Source: JBLIRR01 sp049472395
GTDB taxonomy: Bacteria; SZUA-182; DTGQ01; JBLIRR01
Assembly: GCA_049472395.1 (NCBI GenBank)
Contig: JBLIRR010000017.1
Location: forward strand, 1 to 64,000
DNA length: 64,000 bases
Direction: 5' to 3'
A model generated the notes under the pieces. It was given only the letters and a program-made list of their open reading frames with translations. It was not told where the DNA came from and did not search any database. How positions within the stretch are numbered: the first letter of the stretch is position 1; each line of letters starts with the position of its first letter. The position numbers and the translations under genes are program-made. This document shows, piece by piece, positions 7,730 to 16,349 of this stretch.

Positions 7730-9502
7730 TTATCCTTCTTGCCTTTTCTGAGATAAAGCCTCAAGGGCCGGCCTCAATCCGAGCCTATCCACCTCGGAAT
7801 TTAGCCATTCAGGGTCCCATCGCCAGAGAAGTGCTCTCTTGACCGCCCGTAATGTAGCTGTGCGTGGCCGGTCATCCAAAAAAGCGATCTCACCACATAC
7901 ATTCCCGGTTTTCAAGGTGTCTAGTGTCTCCCCATCCCTGATCACTTCAACTTCTCCTGCAACAAGTAAGGCCATCCATTGTTCATTCACATCAGCCTCT
8001 ATAATAATATCGTTTGCTTCATATCGCACAGGTATCCCATGTGTAATCCATGATTGCTTGTCTGTATCAGGTATGCCCGAGAAAATAGTAGATTGCTCAA
8101 ATGCTTGACCTGCAAGGACAAATTCCCTGAACCGCTCAGATAATGCACCTTGCACAACGGAGGAAAATTGTTCATAGGTTATAGATGCAACAAGAGCTGA
8201 TTTTGTTATCAACACATCAGCAGTACGCGGTTCATCATCGAGAAAGGCAATCTCACCAACACCTGTCCCGCCAGTTAATGTGGCAACATGTTTCACATCT
8301 CCCTCAGGTGTGCGGGCGAGTACAATTGCTTCCCCATATGAGAGCCAATAGAAAATGCGTTCACGTTCACCATATCGAATTAAAAAGGTACCGGCTGGGG
8401 CCATACACCATTTCCATTCCAGATTACGAAGTTCCGGCAGATGAGTTAAAAGGGCAAGACGTTCATTAAAATCTTTAAGATCAGAATCAGAGGGGGTAAG
8501 AGGGTAAAGGTGTTTTTGGCCTCTCAATAAATATGCTGCGTGAAATAAAACTTTTATTCGATATATAAGCCATCCAATAAAGCAAAGAGCAACAAATGAA
8601 ATGAGCCCGTTCACAATAAATCCCACAAGGCTTAATTCCATCGCCGCTCTTTCGGATAGATATCTAAATGATGCACCCGCCCACGCCACCCATAAAGCGA
8701 GCGATAGAGCAGCCCAGGCCATTGCTCTGCCCCTTCCGGTTTCAATAGTTTGTCCCAGTGGTAAAAAACGACTTGCCAAGGCCCATTTAAGACGATGGGG
8801 AAGATCTTCACTATTGAGCAATTTTTCAGCCAAGAGGCTTGCCGGTCCCGGATGTAAAGGGAAAAGCGCTACTAACAGATACAACCAGCACCCTATTGCA
8901 CAACCAGCGAGTACCACAGGATTCACAGCCAGCCAAATCCAGCATGCCATAATACCAAAAAAGGGCATTATCAGCGAGAAGAAAGACGCTATAATAGGAA
9001 GGCCAAGACGCCAGACCACATGTTCAACTGCAACCAACAAGCCGCCAAAGCCAAATATATATTCTCCCCCCTGGCAAAAATTGATTACAACGAGTGCCTC
9101 CCAGATCACTGACAGCACATACCCACTTACAATGGCACACAAAAACATATACAGGTCAGACCATGTATTCATAAAATTGCTCGGTATATTCATCATACCA
9201 GCATAATTTTTCACCAATCCCGTCATTATGATAAGAAATGTGATACTGATAATAATCCACGCACACCATACAGAACAGCCTGGCAGTGTACATGGAATTT
9301 TTACAATGCAATGAGACGAGGAAGGATCATCATCAAAATTGCTATCAGATCGGGCTAGAGAAAGCGCTAAACCGAATTTCATTCCCTTATGGTGCTCAAA
9401 GTTCTCCACAACATGCCAAAAATGGCTTTCTTTTCGTTTCACTGCTGCCTTGCCAGGTCGGAGAATCCATTGATAGTCTGTATCAGGTTTTATTTCATCC
9501 AT
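7730..9502 (-). CDS. multi-pass membrane protein with two cyclic-nucleotide-binding domains
   Basis: 590 residues. Residues 1-75 look cytoplasmic, and about 75-320 contain several hydrophobic helices. Two cyclic-nucleotide-binding (Crp/Fnr effector) folds follow at about 345-460 and 470-575. Each carries the phosphate-binding cassette (VGEIAFLDDEPRTA and CGEIAFLDDRPRTA), including the Glu and Arg expected to contact cAMP or cGMP. No DNA-binding helix-turn-helix or kinase domain is present. The membrane portion has a few features of M50-type multi-pass proteins but no HEXXH. A cyclic-nucleotide-gated membrane function is inferred; the output is unknown. The small pseudopilin-like gene follows after one base. 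Confidence 0.8.
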   Translation of the reverse strand: MDEIKPDTDYQWILRPGKAAVKRKESHFWHVVENFEHHKGMKFGLALSLARSDSNFDDDPSSSHCIVKIPCTLPGCSVWCAWIIISITFLIIMTGLVKNYAGMMNIPSNFMNTWSDLYMFLCAIVSGYVLSVIWEALVVINFCQGGEYIFGFGGLLVAVEHVVWRLGLPIIASFFSLIMPFFGIMACWIWLAVNPVVLAGCAIGCWLYLLVALFPLHPGPASLLAEKLLNSEDLPHRLKWALASRFLPLGQTIETGRGRAMAWAALSLALWVAWAGASFRYLSERAAMELSLVGFIVNGLISFVALCFIGWLIYRIKVLFHAAYLLRGQKHLYPLTPSDSDLKDFNERLALLTHLPELRNLEWKWCMAPAGTFLIRYGERERIFYWLSYGEAIVLARTPEGDVKHVATLTGGTGVGEIAFLDDEPRTADVLITKSALVASITYEQFSSVVQGALSERFREFVLAGQAFEQSTIFSGIPDTDKQSWITHGIPVRYEANDIIIEADVNEQWMALLVAGEVEVIRDGETLDTLKTGNVCGEIAFLDDRPRTATLRAVKRALLWRWDPEWLNSEVDRLGLRPALEALSQKRQEG

Positions 9503-9614
9503 AATATTTTATTTCACTCTTTACTATGATAACCTCTTTATATTCTATCGACTTTATCACCTGATTTATACACTCCTGTTCTTAAAATAATTTTTTAGGG
9601 GTCTCCTCATAACA

Positions 9615-9650
9615 TAAAAAAAAAGCAAGGCCTTTAATGGCCCTGCCTTT
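9615..9650 (-). terminator. Rho-independent terminator of the leftward 113-residue gene
   Basis: Read on the minus strand, AAGGCAGGGCC pairs (with two G-T wobbles) with GGCCTTGCTT across a 6-base loop and is followed by a long run of T. It lies 35 bases after the stop of the small exported protein gene. Confidence 0.85.
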
Positions 9651-9684
9651 AAAATCAAGAAATATAGTCTAGCTCAGATTCTTT

Positions 9685-10026
9685 TTAATAATCAAGATGA
9701 ATATCACAAAAGACCCTATAATCCGGGGGAGCGACAGCATCGAAATGTGTTTCAACTTCATCTAACTCTTTCCAATCCTCCACTATACCATGGACTGAAA
9801 TAAACTTTTGATCCTCATTTACATAAATATCAAAAAATTTTCCATGAAACATAGCCCGTCTATGAACAACTCTCTGGCCAACATGCTCAGAGACTCGCCG
9901 GTCTATCCTTTGACTGTGGTCGATCATTTGTAGTGCACTGCCGGTCTTAACATGTGCCAAAACTATCAATGCGGTAAATAAAACTGCGATAATGACGATA
10001 ATATTCGATTTTCTTCCTTTACACAT
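9685..10026 (-). CDS. small exported or membrane-anchored protein of unknown function
   Basis: 113 residues. A basic N-terminus precedes one hydrophobic segment at about residues 8-26, a signal peptide or signal anchor. The remainder is a short mixed-charge domain with no motif I recognise; it contains HVGQRVVHRR and a C-terminal acidic strand. An AAAAGGAG lies about 14 bases upstream of ATG, a long spacing. It is a single-gene unit ending at its own terminator. Confidence 0.55.
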   Translation of the reverse strand: MCKGRKSNIIVIIAVLFTALIVLAHVKTGSALQMIDHSQRIDRRVSEHVGQRVVHRRAMFHGKFFDIYVNEDQKFISVHGIVEDWKELDEVETHFDAVAPPDYRVFCDIHLDY

Positions 10027-10289
10027 CTTTAACTTTCTTACTCCTTTTATTGTTAACAGATTCTACATGGTATAAGAACTCAGTATACGTATATATATTA
10101 TTAATATTTTTTCTGAAATCTTACCAATTTTATATTTTTTATTTTAAGTAGACGAAGAAGAAAAAATTTCATTATTCCTTCTTCAAAATTTATTTAAATC
10201 ATTAATGATCTATTTTTATTTAATATTTTTTTTTATACTTTTTTTATTTAAAATAGACGCTCAAAGAAAGGTTTTCTTTCAAAAATATT
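10027..10289. other. AT-rich intergenic region
   Basis: No gene is supported here. It is almost pure A/T with a weak hairpin near 10266-10282 (GAAAG/CTTTC) just past the stop of the leftward 832-residue gene. That could be a poor terminator, but it lacks an adjacent clean T-run. Confidence 0.4.
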
Positions 10290-12788
10290 TTAAAATAGGA
10301 TTGGTCCCCATTCAGGAAAAGCCCCCCACCCTACTGGTGGTGAAATAAAAGGAGATGGAATCATGCTTGGATAGATACCAATAAATCCACTTAAAGGGGA
10401 TATTCTTAATAATGGGAGAATAGGAGAATAATAAAATGGGGCTGATAATGTGGAAGATCTTATTACATCAGGACCAGCCTTGATATTGATAAGGAAGGGA
10501 ACATCATTGTCATCCGAGAGATTAACAATCAGGAGCGCGAGCATCTGAATTTCCTGATTATTGGAAGAAAAACTTAAATTAATCCTCTCCGGGGCGCCAT
10601 CTAAATCATGTAACCACTCATTTACTTCATCTAATAATTCATCCACCTCACTCGAATTCTCTACATCCTTTAGTAATGCTCGGTATTTACTAGAATTCTT
10701 TAAATTATCTAATTCCTCTAATTGTTCCTCCCCCTTCAAATTCTCTAGCTGCTCTATATCTGCCAACATATTTTCTAAATCAGGTAAATCATCGATATTA
10801 TCAAAGCATTCTTTTCCAACATACACTATTTCTAAATCTTGCTGAAGAAACGATTGATTATACTCGTTATCGAATATATGAAGAGAATCAGGGTCCGTGT
10901 CATAGAGAGAAAAAAGGCGGGCAGCGATGGTCATCTCATCATAGCTGGAATCCTGTGCCCCAATAATCGAAATATCAATCCATTTACCTAAAGGCTTAAT
11001 AAAGAGGAGATAGGAAGAACCTAGTCCCTTAAGTGTGTAAGCATTAACCTCTCCCTCAAGACTACCAGGGTTCTGAGGATTAATTCCAATAGTCTTGAAT
11101 GATTGCAAAGAATAGGTTGTATAATCAGTAAACATAGGCATATTTTCGCATAATAATGCTTTAATTTCATAATATTCAGGGAAACTGCAAGTTATTATAT
11201 CAGTTTTAAGCTCTAATAATAAATTCCCTACTATTTCCTCTTCATCCGACAATCTTAATCTGGAATCCGCTATGGTGCTTTGCCCTGGGTTATAGATAAT
11301 TCCATTATTTATATAGGTAAGATTCTTTACAGCAAAAGCTATCGCTGCATCAGGTTGATAATTCAAACGCCACTCGTTTATTATACCCCGTATATTATCA
11401 ACATATATAATAGGCCTTACACTTAACTCCCAAATAAATCGTATAATTTCTTCTCCATAGTGTTCAGCGATATATTTGATTAACAGTATATTGCCGTAGT
11501 TGAAATTCAAATCCTTATTATAATCAACAGCTCGTTCAGGATGCTCTATCCAATCTCTGAGGAAATAGGCATACCTATTGACCTCGTCATAGATCTCGTC
11601 CTCCATCCATAGGGCCATACTTTCAAGCCACCATTGGTATTCCTCAATAATATCACTGCAATAGGAAGCATATTTGTGTATATTTGTAATAGAAAAAAAT
11701 AAAACAGATACATCAGGATTTATAGGTGCTACATAGCAATAATCAGATAACACGCATTGTATTGTCGGATCGCCCGACAAGAGCGCCTTCACTATACTCC
11801 TCAGATTTACTTTTAAATCCACCAATGCGCCATATATTTCTTCATACTCATTTAATATATTTAACAATATTGATGGCAAAACATCGAATCCTATGTGTAC
11901 TGATTGTGTCGGATGCGCGAGTCTATTATTAATTACCTCTATATTCGACAGAGCATTTCCAATATTTATTCCTCTTGAGTGCAAAAAGGATAAATCAGCA
12001 TTAATTTTTGGAAGATCAGCTAAAAGTCTCAGATTTTCAAAATCTTCTATATACCTATACTGAACTGCATGGAATAATTCACGGGCTGCTGCTACCTTCA
12101 TAGCGCCGGCAACTTTATCCTCATCCCCATTATGTAAGGTATACGCATAATCATTATCAACTATGATAACAGGCACACTATTCGTATAATCCCTCGTCTG
12201 CGTATCTATTATGAGATACTCGACCTTCCCTTCATAAGGGCTTATATCTTTAATTACCACATGAACTGTTGCATCTCTATATGTCCCAATCCCAGACATG
12301 AGATATCCTTTCTTCCTCTCTATCTCCTCCCACGCACTCGTAAAATACTCAATAAACTTTTGAACATGTTCAAGAGTTGTTCGATCCTTGCTCACACTAG
12401 ATTCTGTATAAATAAACTTAAAATTACCCACGCAATTTATTGAGTATCCCTCGTCAGCATTGATAATTCCGTAAGTATTTAATGTTGATAATTCAGGATC
12501 AAGTACACCGGCTTTATCCAGAAGGAGATACTCTAATGTATGATCTTCTCCCCCCAAAGGATAATAACCAAAGTTATTCTGCTCGGTTTGCATGTAGGAT
12601 GCCGGCGGTGGAGTGAAGACTTTTGAATAAGTGGGAGAATTTGTTGGAAGATTAAAGGTACGTATTTCTGCTGAAATACATGGGACACACAGACTACTTA
12701 TCACTACAAAAATAATATTTACCTTTATGAGAAAAGCAGAATATATGATACGGCCCTTTAATTGAAGTACGCCCCTTCCTTTCATCAT
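10290..12788 (-). CDS. large secreted protein, inactive-looking MXAN_6640-type metalloprotease relative
   Basis: 832 residues with GAGGGA upstream of a double ATG. A hydrophobic export signal ends near residue 40 (SLCVPCISA). The segment around residue 230, AARELFHAVQYRY, has the context of the zinc motif in MXAN_6640-type putative metalloproteases (HEFFHAVQ), but the first His is Arg (codon CGT at 12081-12083), leaving R-E-L-F-H at residues 236-240. A second family-like segment, WWLESMALWMEDEIYDEV, follows about 150 residues later. Residues near 670-720 are a highly charged Glu/Leu/Asp helix. The C-terminus is Pro/Gly/Ser-rich. Secretion is inferred from the signal; loss of protease activity from the missing His. 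Confidence 0.6.
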   Translation of the reverse strand: MMKGRGVLQLKGRIIYSAFLIKVNIIFVVISSLCVPCISAEIRTFNLPTNSPTYSKVFTPPPASYMQTEQNNFGYYPLGGEDHTLEYLLLDKAGVLDPELSTLNTYGIINADEGYSINCVGNFKFIYTESSVSKDRTTLEHVQKFIEYFTSAWEEIERKKGYLMSGIGTYRDATVHVVIKDISPYEGKVEYLIIDTQTRDYTNSVPVIIVDNDYAYTLHNGDEDKVAGAMKVAAARELFHAVQYRYIEDFENLRLLADLPKINADLSFLHSRGINIGNALSNIEVINNRLAHPTQSVHIGFDVLPSILLNILNEYEEIYGALVDLKVNLRSIVKALLSGDPTIQCVLSDYCYVAPINPDVSVLFFSITNIHKYASYCSDIIEEYQWWLESMALWMEDEIYDEVNRYAYFLRDWIEHPERAVDYNKDLNFNYGNILLIKYIAEHYGEEIIRFIWELSVRPIIYVDNIRGIINEWRLNYQPDAAIAFAVKNLTYINNGIIYNPGQSTIADSRLRLSDEEEIVGNLLLELKTDIITCSFPEYYEIKALLCENMPMFTDYTTYSLQSFKTIGINPQNPGSLEGEVNAYTLKGLGSSYLLFIKPLGKWIDISIIGAQDSSYDEMTIAARLFSLYDTDPDSLHIFDNEYNQSFLQQDLEIVYVGKECFDNIDDLPDLENMLADIEQLENLKGEEQLEELDNLKNSSKYRALLKDVENSSEVDELLDEVNEWLHDLDGAPERINLSFSSNNQEIQMLALLIVNLSDDNDVPFLINIKAGPDVIRSSTLSAPFYYSPILPLLRISPLSGFIGIYPSMIPSPFISPPVGWGAFPEWGPILF

Positions 12789-12949
12789 ACTTCTTCCCTC
12801 TCATATGAATTTAAATTCTTCATAAGGGCTATTTTTGTGACCACACTAAAATTATGTGTATCAATCTTTGCTTATATTATAACTCAATGTGCAATAGAAT
12901 GTCAAAATACAATAAATTTGAGGTATAGAGGAATTTTATATATTTAAGA

Positions 12950-13699
12950 ATTTGGGCCAACGCAAGTCCACTTCCATTGGTTCTTTTAATAGACGAGATT
13001 GATTCACTCATAGGAGATACAATTATTTCGCTGTTGCGTCAACTGCGCTCCGGTTATGACAAGCGTCCCGGCCTATTCCCTTAAAGTATCTTGTTATGTG
13101 GTGTTCGTGACGTGCGGGATTACCGAATACATTCGGCTAAAGACAAGGCAATTGTCACAGGCGGGAGCGCTTTCAATATAAAAGCTGAATCACTTCGTCT
13201 TGGAAATTTTTCCAAAGAGGAAGTTTTTGCCCTTTATAAACAGCATACTGTGGAAACCGGTCAAGAATTTGCTCATGCAGCTCTAAATTCCGTATGGGAG
13301 TTGACCTTCGGACAACCATAGCTAGTCAATGCCTTAGCGTATGAGGTTTGTTTCAAGATAAAAGCGAGTCAGGATCGAACAAAGACTATTACTGTTGATA
13401 TGATCGAACAAGCCAAAGAGAATATAATTCTAAGAAGAGAGACACATATTGATCAATGAGCTGATAAATTGGAGGAAGATCGGGTCCGTCGAGTAATTGA
13501 GCTCAAAGTACTCCATGCTTCCCTAGATTATACAATTGTTGAGGGAGTTAAGCAGACGATAGAATATATGGATCGATGCAATGCCGATCAAGGTCATCTG
13601 GTGATCCTTGACCGCAGCGAGACGAAAAGTTGGAAAGAAAAAATATATAAACGAGAAGAAAAATCTCAAGGAAAAAAGATCTCAGTTTGGGGAATGTAA
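12950..13699 (+). pseudogene. remnant of an AAA-type ATP-binding protein
   Basis: One frame reads continuously through three in-frame stops: TAA at 13082, TAG at 13319 and TGA at about 13456. The conceptual product carries a Walker B-like PLVLLIDEIDSL, then QLRSGYDKRP, LLCGVRDVRDYRI and LNSVWELTFGQP, the pattern of the AAA-like ATP-binding proteins of multicopy, often mobile, families. The Walker A half is missing. Each stop is explained by one substitution (for example Gln to TAA and Trp to TAG). It ends in a Lys-rich tail. The fragment sits just outside the leftmost tRNA-Val att copy. Confidence 0.75.
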
Positions 13700-13812
13700 T
13701 GCATATCCATAGCTCCTATAATATTCCCCTTATTTTCCAAGGATGTTCTTATCTCACCATAATGAATGGCTGCAAGGTCATCAAGAGGGATAATTTTTAG
13801 AGGAAATACCTC
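13697..13812 (-). pseudogene. C-terminal fragment of a VapC/PIN toxin gene
   Basis: The minus strand reads KIIPLDDLAAIHYGEI, then RTSLENKGNIIGAMDM. This matches the region of VapC toxins where L-P-x-D-x-x-A-x-x-Y-G-x-I-R is followed by E-x-K-G-x-x-I-G-x-x-D. Neither the N-terminal PIN aspartate nor the C-terminal end is present, so it is a scrap of about 38 residues. It overlaps the end of the ATPase remnant on the other strand by a few bases. Assignment rests on this short pattern. Confidence 0.5.
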
Positions 13813-13926
13813 AATATGACATATATTCCACACTGATTACATGAGCACATAGGGGATAATGTAAGGGATGAATTTTTTAAGGTCTGAACAAACGATGGTC
13901 GTTTAATACAACTCTTTATTTTCAAT
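13813..13926. other. short intergenic stretch before the first att copy
   Basis: No gene is seen. A CTCTTTATTTTCAA stretch at about 13913-13926 recurs at about 21188-21201, immediately left of the intact tRNA-Val, so the left flanks of the first and third att copies also resemble each other. Confidence 0.4.
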
Positions 13927-13985
13927 AGATTATCTATATGGGCGATACTGGATTTGAACCAGTGAACCCTGCCGTATGAAGGACA
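13927..13985 (-). repeat. att-like partial copy 1 of the tRNA-Val 3' half
   Basis: From base 13939 the sequence matches the 3' half of the intact tRNA-Val at 21214-21285 (acceptor, T arm, variable loop, anticodon loop) with two mismatches up to the anticodon loop, then diverges. The 5' half of the tRNA is missing, so it is not a functional tRNA. Direct repeats of a tRNA 3' end are the classic footprint of site-specific integration. Confidence 0.85.
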
Positions 13986-14525
13986 CGGCTGGGGCCATTT
14001 CCCACTTCCAGATTTTGCTTTATCTTTGTATATTCATAGTTTTAAGGCTCACCATGAAAGACTGCTTTTCTATATTTTACCATATTTTTTGGTGTGTTTA
14101 GTATACAAAAAGTATACAGTGATTGAGATATAAAAGGGCAATCCACATATAGTGAAAAATTAGGTTCTTGTTGTAGTATTTTATATGGAAGTAGAGATGC
14201 TGCCATAGATTTAAAAACTCTCGTAATGAAATAGTATTAAGAAATAGTGAACAAGCATGACAAAACTAACTATTAAATTGAAAGAGAACGATTATCAACG
14301 TTTGAAAAAAGCAGCAGAATCAGCCGGTAAGTCTATTAAGTTTATCGAACTCTATTAAGGGCGCCATTATTATTATCAAAGTATTCATTCATGAAAAGAT
14401 CATTCAATTAACTGATTCTAAGCTTGAAGCCTTTGACGTTACACAAGACCCTGTATTTACAATGGAAGGGTATAATTCTGAAGCACCGAAGAATTTATCA
14501 AGCGATATTGATAAATATCTCTATT
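13986..14525 (+). repeat. duplicated att-flank and antitoxin segment, copy A
   Basis: This segment aligns with 18108-18613 at roughly 80-85% identity by eye, beginning straight after the att copy and running through the antitoxin gene. It includes GTATAC-AAAAA-GTATAC (14101-14117), also conserved in copy B. Copy A carries a 40-base insertion at 14341-14380. The similarity stops at about 14525, before the toxin gene. Confidence 0.85.
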
Positions 14526-14542
14526 TGCTCCTGATAAATTGA
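14257..14542 (+). pseudogene. disrupted VapB/CopG-like antitoxin gene
   Basis: The ATG and first 28 codons match the intact antitoxin at 18377. A 40-base insertion (14341-14380) then shifts the frame and brings in a TAA stop. Homology resumes after it (VFIHEKIIQLTDSKLEAF) in another frame and ends at TGA 14540-14542. Only the first of two TCTATTAAG copies, at 14332, lies outside the insertion; the second is at 14351. The toxin gene that should follow is absent. Confidence 0.85.
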
Positions 14543-14970
14543 ACTCGATAAAATAATCTATGATCCGACCAAGTAACATAAAAACTCGGAGATCCCCGGG
14601 AGATAGTGTTACTCATTTCATACTATCTCACTTGCCAGGGTTGAATCGATCGGTGGGTTGATTTAGTATTAATTCATTTAAGAGAGGTTGGGGCCGAATA
14701 GATGATGTTATACCCGGCCCCGCATCCAAGAGAATGAAAGCCCTCCGGAGGGTTGCACCAGGGATGCCAGGCCCTAATGCTCTTTAGGCCATGCCGCCGA
14801 ATTAATATTCGATCATACAATTTTCTTGATTCTTTCGATAATTTTTTAATACCGTTATTTCTCATTTTTCTACCAATTTTTCAAGTTAAAAATCCCTTTT
14901 TATTACGCGTTGGGCCCGCTTCGGTTCTAGGAAAAAACATTGTAATAATTTACCCCTCTCCCCTGGGGAC
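14543..14970. other. non-coding stretch with hairpin-forming GC-rich patch
   Basis: No convincing gene. The patch 14698-14805 is GC-richer than its surroundings and contains potential hairpins (GCCCTCCGGAGGG; GGCCCTAA pairing with TTAGGCC). A 63-codon leftward frame over it has no ribosome site or recognisable family. It may be a decayed repeat element. An AGATAGT/ACTATCT pair lies at about 14601-14628. Confidence 0.4.
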
Positions 14971-15018
14971 ATATGTTCATATGTTCATATGTTCATATGT
15001 TCATATGTTCATATGTCC
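14971..15018. repeat. 8-bp tandem repeat array
   Basis: Six units of ATATGTTC, five perfect and the last ATATGTCC, run head to tail. The array sits about 140 bases upstream of the HTH gene and contains nested ATATG/CATAT palindromes. It could vary in length by slippage. Confidence 0.95.
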
Positions 15019-15161
15019 TAATGAGCAGTATATATCTATCTCAAAATAATTTCCACCTTCTACAAAAATATTTTTTTATCCTTCATTTTGACATATTGAA
15101 CTATATAAAATAATATATATTCATATTGAGATAAACTTATAAATATCAGATGAGGTACTAT

Positions 15162-15344
15162 ATGGACAATAATGATGAAATATTAACTACGGATGAAGCG
15201 GCAAAGTATCTGAAAGTCTCCACACAAACAGTATTGAAACTGTTCAAGCAAGGCGAGCTCCCAGGGCAGAAGGTGGGACGGCATCACCGGTTCTTGCGGG
15301 ACGATCTTCGGGCATTTATATCTGGCAAAAAAAAGGATGAGTAA
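15162..15344 (+). CDS. excisionase-family helix-turn-helix DNA-binding protein
   Basis: 60 residues from ATG 15162, which has GAGG 6 bases upstream; an ATG at 15150 overlaps that site and is less likely. It is a winged HTH of the MerR/excisionase type: LTTDEAAKYLKVSTQTV is the helix-turn-helix, and LPGQKVGRHHRFLRDDLRAF forms the wing. Such proteins act as recombination directionality factors for integrative elements or as small regulators. Its position between two tRNA att copies favours an Xis-like role, though no integrase is seen. Two small genes follow within 250 bases. Confidence 0.8.
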   Translation: MDNNDEILTTDEAAKYLKVSTQTVLKLFKQGELPGQKVGRHHRFLRDDLRAFISGKKKDE

Positions 15345-15350
15345 CATTTT

Positions 15351-15584
15351 ATGAAAGCGATAAGAGCAATAGCGGATCAAGGCACTTATACCATATATCC
15401 GGATTTAGAGCAGGAGGCCTTCGAGGATATAAAGCCAGACATATCAAAGATTAACAGCATAGAACCTTTAACCGGCTGGGATAGGTGGAGCCATGTAATT
15501 TCATTCACCAAGTTTAACGATGAGGAATGCTTTAATTTTTTGGAGGGCAATCCGTTTATTAATCTGGGGGAAAGAAAGGATTAA
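15351..15584 (+). CDS. small protein of unknown function
   Basis: 77 residues starting 6 bases after the HTH gene stop, so probably co-transcribed. It is acidic, with WDRWSHVISFTKFNDEEC near the middle. No signal, membrane segment or family is recognised. It may be an element-encoded accessory protein. Confidence 0.55.
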   Translation: MKAIRAIADQGTYTIYPDLEQEAFEDIKPDISKINSIEPLTGWDRWSHVISFTKFNDEECFNFLEGNPFINLGERKD

Positions 15585-15588
15585 TATC

Positions 15589-15840
15589 ATGAGATTTACA
15601 GTATATGCATACGGTTTGTATGTTGGTACATACGAGGGTCAAAGCAAAGAGGAGGCGCTTGACATTTATGCGCAAGATGCCGGCTACAAAGATTATGCTG
15701 ATTTATTGGCTAGAATACCAGGCGGCACAGAGGATGAGAAGGTTAGAGAGGTGCCGGCGTATTGCACACAAAATAATGGTGATTGTGAGACGTGCCCATT
15801 AGTGAACTTTAGGAAAGATTGTCATAATAATCCGATATAA
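15589..15840 (+). CDS. small protein with C-terminal Cys motif CTQNNGDC
   Basis: 83 residues from ATG 15589, four bases after the previous stop, with GAAAGGA just upstream. The N-terminal half (RFTVYAYGLYVGTYEGQSKEEA) looks like a small alpha/beta domain. The C-terminus reads YCTQNNGDCETCPLVN then KDCHNN, with cysteines spaced C-X6-C-X2-C-X8-C, a possible metal-binding knuckle. The same motif ends the distinct protein at 17774. Function unknown; element-encoded. Confidence 0.6.
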   Translation: MRFTVYAYGLYVGTYEGQSKEEALDIYAQDAGYKDYADLLARIPGGTEDEKVREVPAYCTQNNGDCETCPLVNFRKDCHNNPI

Positions 15841-15956
15841 ATTATCTATATATAAGGAGCCGACTCTTTTATGGGCCGACTTTATTAATTCGGAGGGAGC
15901 AAATCATGAAAATGAGCACGAGCCTTGAACCAGGATGAACACCCTGGGGGGAATAT

Positions 15957-16286
15957 CTATTTACTTTGCAAATATCTATTACTCTCTTTCAACTTTTTGA
16001 TATACGCGTCAATATGACTATTCCGATCCTCACAATAAGCAATATCTTCTTGATTATCCCGCAGAATTTTTTCAGCATCAGCGATCCGTGCCTTACTTGC
16101 TTCTATGCGTTGTAAATTAGCCAATCTCTCTTTCTGCAATGCCTCTATTTTCATTTCATTGCTATCAATAGCGCGTTGGCGTTTCTGCTCTTTGATCTTA
16201 GCGCGTATCTTCTCGGTAAGCATTGCCTCTGCTTGTTTACCGGAGATTGTCTCACGCAAGCACTTCATAAAAGATGTATTACTCAT
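15957..16286 (-). CDS. coiled-coil protein next to phage capsid remnant
   Basis: 109 residues, almost wholly charged heptad-like helix (from about residue 20 to 100, rich in Lys, Glu, Ala, Arg). It begins 63 bases after the leftward major capsid pseudogene, so it was probably its operon partner. Phage scaffolding or head accessory proteins can look like this, but no family is recognised. A weak AAGGGAGACAAT precedes the ATG. Confidence 0.5.
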   Translation of the reverse strand: MSNTSFMKCLRETISGKQAEAMLTEKIRAKIKEQKRQRAIDSNEMKIEALQKERLANLQRIEASKARIADAEKILRDNQEDIAYCEDRNSHIDAYIKKLKESNRYLQSK

Positions 16287-16349
16287 TATATTGTCTCCCT
16301 TATTTTATTTTTCGCCCTAAAACTTTAATAACAGATCTTTTATTTAACT

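Noticed and set aside
8601..9206. A 201-codon rightward gene
   Set aside because: It lies antisense to the hydrophobic part of the cyclic-nucleotide-binding protein, has no ribosome site and no recognisable family.
13469..13699. Independent 76-codon gene
   Set aside because: It continues the same frame as the ATPase remnant after an in-frame TGA, so it is part of that pseudogene.
13939..13985. A second functional tRNA-Val
   Set aside because: Only the 3' half is present; the acceptor 5' strand and D arm are missing.
14674..14865. Leftward 63-codon reading frame
   Set aside because: It has no ribosome site and no recognised family, and it covers hairpin-forming sequence; treated as non-coding.
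14971..15018. CRISPR-like array
   Set aside because: The units are 8 bp and contiguous with no spacers, so it is a simple tandem repeat.
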